From assembly GCA_900770185.1 (NCBI GenBank), contig CAAGJM010000037.1, positions 1 to 11,431 on the forward strand: a stretch of DNA of 11,431 nucleotides, written 5' to 3'. Under the pieces are notes generated by a model. The model saw only the letters and a list, made by a program, of their open reading frames with translations, was not told where the DNA came from and ran no database searches. Each line of letters opens with the position of its first letter. Positions within the stretch are counted from its first letter, which is position 1. Origin of the DNA: Clostridia bacterium. Lineage in GTDB: Bacteria > Bacillota > Clostridia > Christensenellales > Borkfalkiaceae. The position numbers were made by a program, and so were the translations under genes. Shown piece by piece: positions 5,712 through 11,431 of the stretch.

Positions 5712-5749
5712 TTATAAAAGGAAGCCCGAAACAGACGTTTCGGACTTCC
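5712..5749 (-). terminator. Terminator of the surface-protein operon
   Basis: A 13 bp stem (5720-5732 with 5737-5749) with one C-A mismatch and a 4 nt loop AGAC, followed on the minus strand by TTTTATAAATAA. It lies about 110 bp after the lipoprotein stop codon. Confidence 0.85.
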
Positions 5750-5861
5750 CCGCTTTTAGATGTTTTTTGTATTTGCATTTCGCCTTTCAGGACGACGATA
5801 ATCGAATAAGTTTATTAAACGACTTTTTTGTTTACCCTGTTCGTCGCAGTGACGCCAACGC

Positions 5862-8108
5862 TTAGGTTCCCGAACCGGAAGCGGGCTTAATATAAGCACC
5901 ATTAATATAAGCACCAATTCCGATATATATATCATCGCCTGTATAAATCCATTGGTGTTGATAATCAGTGAGATTTTTTCCGGAACTTCCGGCACTTGCA
6001 TAAAACTCGACAATGAGATATGAACCGACTATTTTACCGCCGACTTCATTGTATGCCGCCCCGCCTGTTCCCGGGGTGCGTCTGTATTTTGCGATGTCCT
6101 TTCCGCCATTAATAAATTTCAATTCGATTTCATCGGAGGCGTTGGCGTTTTTAAGTTTTTCGCGGAGATCACTTCTGTTCAAATTGACCGCAAATGTTTT
6201 TTCGCCAAGTTCGATAGGCTCTATGACGTTGGTGCCGGGGACGCCTAACATAAAACCGCTCCTGACCCTTGTCACGTTAGGAAGCGCGGTGACCACACAT
6301 TCGGCAATAGTTGTTGTGCCCGCCCTAAGTTTGAACCTGCGCCCGACAAATGAGGGAACTTTTGCGCCCTGGAAATTGATTGTGACGCCTTCAAGCGTTT
6401 CACCGCCGAAAAGCATCGTGGTGCCTTCGGGGAAGGTAACTTCGCCGATTACTTCACCCCCGAACGTGTCGGCAAAGACAACATTCGGTTTAATTCCCGT
6501 CTGAATTGGGGTATTTTGACCGCCCTCGCCTTTCGTATACGCCCTTATAGTTGCCGTGACTTTACTGTAACCGATAACGGTATCGGGTTCGGAAAGCATA
6601 TAACCTCTATTAAGTTCAGCCTTCGTTGCGCCTTCGATACGCAAGCCCACCTCTTCGCCTGCGGTTGCCGTATCGACAACCGTCGCCGACGAGCCTGTAC
6701 CCAGTTCCATTTTTTTCACGGTGATTATCTTTCCGATTTCGTTGACTAAAAGTTGGTCGCCTGTTTTCACTGTGCCGTTAGCGATTGTGGTTGTGATAAC
6801 AACATCGCCGCTCGAAAAAGTGAGCACATCTTTTATTCCCGCATAGAAGGTATCGGGAGCGTCATAAACGGTAAATCTGACCGTTCTGTTTTCGCCCGAG
6901 TCAAGCATAAAGTTGTCGTTATCCAACGTCAACTCGCCTACGGGGATAACGTGTATACCTACCGCGCGGTATTTTTCGGGAACGCAAACCGTAACCCAAG
7001 CCGCGTCGCCGTTGGTTTCTTCGGAAACGTTTTTACATTCCAAACCGAACTTACCGCTTTCGAGATTTGCGCTGAGTTTACCCTCAAACACGCCTTTACT
7101 CAACGTGGCGGCGCGTTGTTCGATTATAAAGTCTGCTGTAACAAATCCGCCTTTCCACTCTGCGGTAGCCGCAACGCTTGCTCTTACGGTATACTCTCCG
7201 GCGTTTTTGGGGGCTTCAGCGGTATAAGCGCCACCTTCCTGAGGCTTATATTCGATGGTAATAGCTCCGTCACCGTTACGGTTGACTTTTTCGGGATCAA
7301 GCGCAACGACCGTTCCGTCATATGTTTTATCGAGAGATAATCCGCTTTCAATCGCGATGGTGTTGTTCTTCGGACTGAGCGCGGGGATAGACTCCGTTCT
7401 CGTTGTAGAGCAAACCGAACAAGTGTAGGTTTTAACGCCTTCAACGCCGTAGTTTGCGGGAGTGGTAACGACGCCATCGTTCCAACCGTGCGAGGCTAAG
7501 TTCTTCTTTTCGTCGCTATGGGCGCAAGTCGCGGGGTGCCAGTGATTGTCGCTGTCAAACGCCCATCTTTCGGAGTCGAAGGTGTGAACGTGGTCGATTT
7601 TACCTATCAAAGACTTTTTGGTGCGCCCGCACTTAACGCAGGTGTAAGTTTTCTCGCCTTCCGTTTCTTCGGTTGCGGGGGTAGTAATTACGCCCTCGTT
7701 CCATACGTGCGTTTCAAACGAGCTTTTTTCGTCGGTGTGGGAGCAAGTCGCGGGGTGCCAGTGGTTAAGTTCGTCGTTAACCCAAACCGAGTCGTCAAAC
7801 TTATGCGTGTGCGCAAGTTTTGCAACCGTTCCGGTTTTTTTATAACCGCATACGGTACACGTGTAGGTTTTTACGCCTTCCGTTTCTTCGGTGGGCTGAG
7901 TTGTAATTTCTCCGCCGTCCCATACGTGAGCGATTTTATCCGACGTATCGGTATGCTTTTTCTTCGTACACTCGTGCCAGTGATACGTCTCGTCGTTTTT
8001 CCACTCGTCGGAAAATTCGTGCTTTTTACCGCCGCACGCGGTAAGCACTGACAACAACAAGGCAAACGTCGTCGTTATCGCCAAAATTAAGATAAGTGAC
8101 TTTTTCAT
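5862..8108 (-). CDS. Surface lipoprotein with Cys/His modules, MBG-like domain and EF-Tu domain 2/3-like region
   Basis: Function unknown. From the ATG at 8108 the protein has 748 residues. It starts with a lipoprotein signal (MKKSLILIL..., lipobox LTAC, Cys25), so it should be lipid-anchored outside the membrane. Three modules of about 70 residues follow (30-98, 102-171, 175-244), each with HWH...C...H and YTCxxC, possibly metal-binding. Residues 247-332 look like an MBG/YDG Ig-like domain (KTYDGT, NAGEYTVRASV). Residues about 425-609 align colinearly with EF-Tu domains 2 and 3 (KDVLTF, GTVKTGD, AGEEVGL, NRGYMLSEP, YTKGEGGQNTP, PEGTTM, VVTAL); no GTPase P-loop exists anywhere. Residues 610-748 resemble nothing I know. 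An ATG 15 bp further upstream is less likely because AAGGAG (8115-8120) sits between the two. It lies 75 bp behind the gene at 8184-11303, without a terminator between them, so cotranscription is likely. Confidence 0.88.
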   Translation of the reverse strand: MKKSLILILAITTTFALLLSVLTACGGKKHEFSDEWKNDETYHWHECTKKKHTDTSDKIAHVWDGGEITTQPTEETEGVKTYTCTVCGYKKTGTVAKLAHTHKFDDSVWVNDELNHWHPATCSHTDEKSSFETHVWNEGVITTPATEETEGEKTYTCVKCGRTKKSLIGKIDHVHTFDSERWAFDSDNHWHPATCAHSDEKKNLASHGWNDGVVTTPANYGVEGVKTYTCSVCSTTRTESIPALSPKNNTIAIESGLSLDKTYDGTVVALDPEKVNRNGDGAITIEYKPQEGGAYTAEAPKNAGEYTVRASVAATAEWKGGFVTADFIIEQRAATLSKGVFEGKLSANLESGKFGLECKNVSEETNGDAAWVTVCVPEKYRAVGIHVIPVGELTLDNDNFMLDSGENRTVRFTVYDAPDTFYAGIKDVLTFSSGDVVITTTIANGTVKTGDQLLVNEIGKIITVKKMELGTGSSATVVDTATAGEEVGLRIEGATKAELNRGYMLSEPDTVIGYSKVTATIRAYTKGEGGQNTPIQTGIKPNVVFADTFGGEVIGEVTFPEGTTMLFGGETLEGVTINFQGAKVPSFVGRRFKLRAGTTTIAECVVTALPNVTRVRSGFMLGVPGTNVIEPIELGEKTFAVNLNRSDLREKLKNANASDEIELKFINGGKDIAKYRRTPGTGGAAYNEVGGKIVGSYLIVEFYASAGSSGKNLTDYQHQWIYTGDDIYIGIGAYINGAYIKPASGSGT
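5887..5916. repeat. Perfect 15 bp tandem duplication in the 3' end of the lipoprotein gene
   Basis: The unit TTAATATAAGCACCA occurs twice in direct succession. On the minus strand it encodes GAYI-N-GAYI just before the C-terminus. Being in frame and perfect, it looks like a recent slippage duplication. Confidence 0.9.
6282..6836 (-). other. Region encoding the EF-Tu domain 2-3-like segment
   Basis: The roughly 185 encoded residues follow the order of EF-Tu domain 2 then domain 3: (I)KDVLTF for VEDVF, GTVKTGDQ for GTVKVGDE, TAGEEVGLRIEG for RAGDNVGLLLRG, RGYMLSEP for RGQVLAKP, TKGEGGQNTP for TKEEGGRHTP, GIKPNVVF for GYRPQFYF, PEGTTM for PEGTEM, RRFKLRAGTTTIAECVVTAL for [20 protein letters not shown]. 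By eye about a third of positions are identical over the best 60 residues; the EF-Tu text is recalled, not searched. The EF-Tu GGRHTP segment near the aminoacyl-tRNA is GGQNTP here, arguing against tRNA binding. Confidence 0.82.
7377..8021 (-). repeat. Three tandem Cys/His modules in the lipoprotein
   Basis: Modules two and three are the closest pair: both contain HWHPATC-x-H-x-DEK, HxWN-x-GV-x-TTPA, EG-x-KTYTC and a CxxC. Module one is diverged (HWHECTKKKHTD). At DNA level GCAAGTCGCGGGGTGCCAGT occurs near 7526 and 7743, so the last duplication is fairly recent. Conserved Cys and His spacing suggests metal binding or disulfides, which is inference. Confidence 0.85.
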
Positions 8109-8114
8109 GATTTT

Positions 8115-8120
8115 CTCCTT
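8115..8120 (-). promoter_or_regulatory. Ribosome binding site that decides the lipoprotein start
   Basis: AAGGAG lies 6 nt before the ATG at 8108 and directly after an in-frame ATG at 8123. The upstream ATG has no Shine-Dalgarno sequence of its own (only AT-rich DNA precedes it), so initiation at 8108 is preferred. The resulting N-terminus MKKSL is a typical signal start. Confidence 0.8.
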
Positions 8121-8183
8121 CATATATTATTTATTCCAAATCGCGTTTTAAATTGCGACTTAAAACCAAAAGTTACCGCTTAT

Positions 8184-11100
8184 TTATTTGTCGGTTTTTT
8201 TGAAAATTCCTTTGATTGCGGCAATTAAATCCGCAAACGATTTTTTCTTTACCGCAAACCAGAAGATTGCAAATCCGCCAAGCCCTGCGACCGCAACCGA
8301 ACCGATTACTATGCCCGCAATCGCCCCGCCCGAAAGTCCGTCCTTTTTAGCAGGTGGGGTGATTTCGCCGCCGCCCGTAACGCCGCCGCCCGAAGGCACG
8401 TCTTCGTATACAGCCGTAAGGGTTGTTTCGCCGGTTACGGTGAACGTATAATTTTTGTCGGTGCTTACGATATTTCCGCTTGCGTCCTTCCAACCTTTGA
8501 AAACTTTACCTTCTTTATCGTCTGCCGTTACGGTTACGCTTTCGCCTTGGGTATAGAATTTGCTTTCGCCGTTTATTACCACGTTATGCGTGCCGATTTT
8601 GGCAATTCTAAGTTCGGTGATTTCGCCCCCGTCTTTATCAAAGTGCTTTCCGCAAACCGAGCAATCTTTGTGTTCTTTCACGCCAAATTCTGTGGTTGTT
8701 GCAGGCACTTCGGGTATCAAAGTATCAAAGTCATGCTCGGCAAAATCAATATCGACTTCCTTTTCTTGCTTAGTAAACGCAGTATTTACAAAGGTAGCGG
8801 TATATTTCATTTTGCCTTTTTCTTTGCAGGTTGCCGCTGTGATAGTCGTTCCTGTTGCGGTCACCGTTTCGCTTTCGATATGGGTGCTGTCGTGCTTGCA
8901 AACTCTTTCCGCTTTGCAAGTGTTGTCCGTCCAAGTGTATTTAACTTCGCCCCAGTCGTGACCGAGTTTTTCGCCGTATGCCACTCCACAAACCGAACAA
9001 ACTGCTTTGTTTTCGCAAGTTGCCGTTCCGCCAAAGTGTTCTGCTTTGTCCAAAATCTCCGAGCAACCGCTATGCGTACATTTGTGATAGTGATACTTTC
9101 CGTCTGCCGAATTGTGCCATTCGCTGTCTGCCGTATGCTCATAATGTCCCGCAGGAGTTATTACAAAACCACACTTCGTGCATTTTACAGGGTTGGTTTC
9201 GTCAGCCTTTTCTCTATCGGGTGTATGCGCTTCAAAGTTTAATTTGTTGTCGCAAGTCGAGCAAGTATCCCAGTGTCCCAAACTGTCTTTTCCGTTGTAT
9301 TGCGTTGTATTATGCAGTGCAAACCCGCCATACGTTGTTCTGCAAACTTCACAAACTGCTTTTGTTGTGCAAGTTGCCGTTCCGCCCGAGCAAGTGCCGT
9401 TTTCTTTATGACCGCTATCTCTCTTACAAGTGCGGGTATGTGTTCCGTCACCGTTGCTTGTCCAAGCGTTCCAGTCGTGATTGTCGTTTGTAGGAATAGT
9501 AAGGTCGATGATTTCATTTCCGCTCTCGTCATAATACTTATTGCACCTACTACAATCTTTATGACCTTTTGTTCCAGTTGCCACACAAGTTGCAGGAACT
9601 TCGTCTTTCCACGCCCCAAAATCGTGAGCGTTCGGATTTATAGAAATTGTCAATTCCGTTACGGTCTTTTCGGTTTTGCTTTCGTCAAAATACTTGTTGC
9701 AAACCGAGCATTTATAATGCGCTTGCATACCCGTTTGTGTGCAGGTAGGCTCTTGCTTTGGCACTAAATCACCGTATTCGTGTCCAGCAGGGATTTTTAC
9801 TTGTTCTTCGGTAAGTACATTAACCCCTCTTGCGTCTGCAAACAAATCTCCGCAAACGTTACATTTGTAATGTTCGATATTTCCGTCCGTCGTGCAGGTT
9901 TTCGGTGTTTTAGGGACAAGCGTTATCGAGTGCGTATGGTCTATTATGGTTACCGGTATTTCTTTAAAAGTGTCTCTGTCGATTCTTGCTTCAACTCCTA
10001 TTTCTGTTGCCGTTTCATCAATTCCGACAGTCAAGACGCCGTCTTGAGATATTTTTGTATCGTCGGAACTATTGTAATATACGTTCCATGTAACCGACTT
10101 GTCAAAATCGCCGTATCCCGTTACGGTTGCGGTAAATTGTCTTTGCCCGCCCTTAGGAACAGAAGTGTTTTCAGGGGAAACAGTAACCCCGGTTATTTTT
10201 CCGTTTTTATACACTATTAAAGGTGCAGACGATGTATTACTTTGTTCCACTCCTGAACTATTTACATTTGTTGCCTTAAGCTTTATATAAAAATACTTAT
10301 TGCCAGAATAGCCAAGGTCAACGCTTTCAGCCACAGTTCCCGTTAGATGACCGCTTCCCGAAAGAGTAAGCCCTGCCGGCAATACGCTTGTATCGCAAGA
10401 CCATTTGATAGGCTTCTCGGGTGTATTTGTACCTGTAGCGTAAAACTGAACGTCAACTTTTTTTCCTTTGATTATTTCAAGATGACCGCTATCATTAACT
10501 TTAGAATATCCATCATTTATGACAGTCATGTCCATTTGAATTTTAGGGCGGACGATTTCATTTTTGATTGTTATGGTATATTGTTTTTCGTCAAATCCTG
10601 CACCGTTTTCTACGCGCACGGTAAAAGTGAACGTCCTTGCCTTGGTAGGCGTTCCGTATATTGCGGCAGTAATACCTTGACGCATGATTCTTAATCCGTC
10701 AGGTAAAGCACCACTTGCAATACTTACTTCGGGAAAATTGCTCATGTTATGGGTAAAATCTATCTTTTGATTATAAGAAGAATTTAAATAACCGTCCGGC
10801 AATGCTCCTGCTGGCGTTGTGATTTGCGGTTTGGAGGTTTCGTCGTAAACGTACATCCCCACAAAAATGTTATCACTACCGAATTTATTTGTAACGGTAA
10901 CGCTGATATTGTATGAACCTGTCTCTCCCGTAGGCGTACCTTCGATTTCGCCTGTCACCGAGTTTAGTGAAAGTCCTTCGGGCAATGGGGCACGGCCTTC
11001 GCCCGATTTATATGCGTTAAAAGTGAACGGTTCTGTTCCCGTCGCCTCAATTTTGTAGTTGCTACCGTCTTCCGCCTTGTAAGGCTTGCCCTTGATTGCC

Positions 11101-11303
11101 ACAGGAAGATTGCCCATATGGTTTTTTCTATCAACGTCAATACCGCCCGTGCGGATAATTGTCGGCGCTATTCCGTCTTCTCCTGCCGCATAAACCGTAC
11201 TCGTCGGGCTTGCAAATACTATGCCAAGCATAAGTGAAATGCACATCGTAAGACCGAGTATAAGCGCTAATATCTTTGATTTATTCGCCTTGTTGTGTGT
11301 CAT
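8184..11303 (-). CDS. Large secreted, membrane-anchored surface protein with Ig-like repeats and eight CxxC pairs
   Basis: Function unknown; probably an adhesin or envelope protein. The 1039 residues begin with a signal peptide (cleavage after about residue 40, STVYAA). Three He_PIG/cadherin-like repeats follow: around 86-150 (LPEGLSLNSVTGEIEGTPT), 158-247 (ALPDGLRI...YGTPT) and 251-365 (LPAGLTLSGSGHLTGT). Residues 368-455 resemble Big_2 (TGVTVSPENTSVPKGG). Residues 456-903 are Cys/His-rich, with CxxC pairs at 481, 532, 584, 651, 681, 708, 769 and 881. Residues 905-967 resemble an InlB B-type repeat (VFKGW...YTFTVTGETTLTAVYE). A Gly/Pro linker leads to one membrane helix (about 992-1018) and a Lys-rich cytoplasmic tail; there is no LPxTG motif. 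AAAGGAGATAAT precedes the ATG with normal spacing. It is the first gene of a likely two-gene operon with the lipoprotein, which shares the CxxC module style. Confidence 0.88.
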   Translation of the reverse strand: MTHNKANKSKILALILGLTMCISLMLGIVFASPTSTVYAAGEDGIAPTIIRTGGIDVDRKNHMGNLPVAIKGKPYKAEDGSNYKIEATGTEPFTFNAYKSGEGRAPLPEGLSLNSVTGEIEGTPTGETGSYNISVTVTNKFGSDNIFVGMYVYDETSKPQITTPAGALPDGYLNSSYNQKIDFTHNMSNFPEVSIASGALPDGLRIMRQGITAAIYGTPTKARTFTFTVRVENGAGFDEKQYTITIKNEIVRPKIQMDMTVINDGYSKVNDSGHLEIIKGKKVDVQFYATGTNTPEKPIKWSCDTSVLPAGLTLSGSGHLTGTVAESVDLGYSGNKYFYIKLKATNVNSSGVEQSNTSSAPLIVYKNGKITGVTVSPENTSVPKGGQRQFTATVTGYGDFDKSVTWNVYYNSSDDTKISQDGVLTVGIDETATEIGVEARIDRDTFKEIPVTIIDHTHSITLVPKTPKTCTTDGNIEHYKCNVCGDLFADARGVNVLTEEQVKIPAGHEYGDLVPKQEPTCTQTGMQAHYKCSVCNKYFDESKTEKTVTELTISINPNAHDFGAWKDEVPATCVATGTKGHKDCSRCNKYYDESGNEIIDLTIPTNDNHDWNAWTSNGDGTHTRTCKRDSGHKENGTCSGGTATCTTKAVCEVCRTTYGGFALHNTTQYNGKDSLGHWDTCSTCDNKLNFEAHTPDREKADETNPVKCTKCGFVITPAGHYEHTADSEWHNSADGKYHYHKCTHSGCSEILDKAEHFGGTATCENKAVCSVCGVAYGEKLGHDWGEVKYTWTDNTCKAERVCKHDSTHIESETVTATGTTITAATCKEKGKMKYTATFVNTAFTKQEKEVDIDFAEHDFDTLIPEVPATTTEFGVKEHKDCSVCGKHFDKDGGEITELRIAKIGTHNVVINGESKFYTQGESVTVTADDKEGKVFKGWKDASGNIVSTDKNYTFTVTGETTLTAVYEDVPSGGGVTGGGEITPPAKKDGLSGGAIAGIVIGSVAVAGLGGFAIFWFAVKKKSFADLIAAIKGIFKKTDK
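8598..9935 (-). repeat. Cys/His-rich module array of the large surface protein
   Basis: At least two module types alternate. One is HYKCxxCxKYFDE with a following short beta-like stretch (near residues 478, 529, 581 and 878). The other is GTATCxxKAVCxVCxxxYG (near residues 641 and 759). The DNA of the second type retains GCAAGTTGCCGTTCCGCC near 9013 and 9370, indicating intragenic duplication. A role in metal binding or disulfide bonding is inferred. Confidence 0.82.
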
Positions 11304-11368
11304 AATATTATCTCCTTTTAATCGATATTTTCGATTTGTGAATTTTTGTTCGTTAGTAAGAACGCAAA

Positions 11369-11397
11369 TTGACTTTTAAACGGCGGTATGCTACAAT
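11369..11397 (+). promoter_or_regulatory. Divergent plus-strand promoter at the window edge
   Basis: -35 TTGACT (11369-11374), a 17 bp spacer and -10 TACAAT (11392-11397). The predicted start is near 11404, followed by a small hairpin AATGC/GCATT (11401-11405 with 11411-11415). The served gene would lie to the right of the window. On the minus strand I find no equally good promoter for the surface-protein gene in 11304-11431. Confidence 0.65.
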
Positions 11398-11431
11398 CTA
11401 AATGCTTACAGCATTCGCGGCGTTTTTCTAA

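Noticed and set aside
5700..5780. Possible 29-codon minus-strand peptide starting MQIQKTSKSG with AAAGG upstream
   Set aside because: It reads straight through the terminator hairpin and resembles nothing; likely chance.
5756..6013. 85-codon minus-strand frame overlapping the lipoprotein 3' end
   Set aside because: It overlaps the C-terminal codons of the longer, better supported frame and lacks a ribosome site.
6013..6504. 163-codon plus-strand open frame
   Set aside because: It lies wholly antisense to the EF-Tu-like part of the lipoprotein and has no ribosome site or recognisable family.
8547..9242. 231-codon plus-strand open frame, and several others across 7500-10700
   Set aside because: Antisense shadows of the Cys-rich coding repeats; composition reflects the complementary codons, and no start signals are present.
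7377..9935. CRISPR array suggested by recurring short DNA words
   Set aside because: Repeats are in frame, unevenly spaced and encode protein modules; no uniform repeat-spacer pattern and no cas gene.

Overview
The window looks like chromosomal DNA of a low-to-moderate GC Gram-positive bacterium, most likely an uncultured gut Clostridia (Bacillota). Pointers are strong AAGGAG ribosome binding sites, TTGACA/TATAAT-type promoters with 17-18 bp spacers, a PyrR attenuation leader, a ComEC family member, a lipobox lipoprotein and a large surface protein with a C-terminal membrane anchor. The taxon is inferred from style and family content, not from a marker gene. Every credible gene lies on the minus strand, so transcription runs from high to low coordinates.

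Reading in the direction of transcription, the right half (11303 to 5862) holds a two-gene cell-surface locus. First comes a 1039-residue secreted, membrane-anchored protein with three putative Ig/cadherin-like repeats, a Big_2-like domain, a long Cys/His-rich region with eight CxxC pairs and an InlB-type repeat. A lipoprotein of 748 residues follows 75 bp later. It has three Cys/His modules, an MBG/YDG-like domain and, unexpectedly, about 185 residues that read like domains 2 and 3 of elongation factor Tu without the GTPase domain. This EF-Tu-like surface protein is the most novel item in the window. A terminator follows it.

The middle (5678 to 5234) holds a tRNA-Ala(GGC) gene with its own promoter and a very long palindromic terminator. 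Next to it is a 117 bp cloverleaf-like set of nested inverted repeats whose ends copy the 3' end of the tRNA.

The left half holds a ComEC-like membrane protein lacking the usual metallo-beta-lactamase domain, a Nudix hydrolase with a deviant Nudix box, pyrR, and a uracil permease (uraA). pyrR has a textbook promoter and an attenuator leader: PyrR-binding hairpin, antiterminator, and a terminator abutting the pyrR ribosome binding site. pyrR and uraA probably form one pyrimidine-salvage unit, but about 380 bp packed with dispersed palindromic repeats separates them, and uraA is bracketed by near-identical 50 bp inverted copies of one such repeat. A plus-strand promoter at the right edge points to a divergent gene outside the window.
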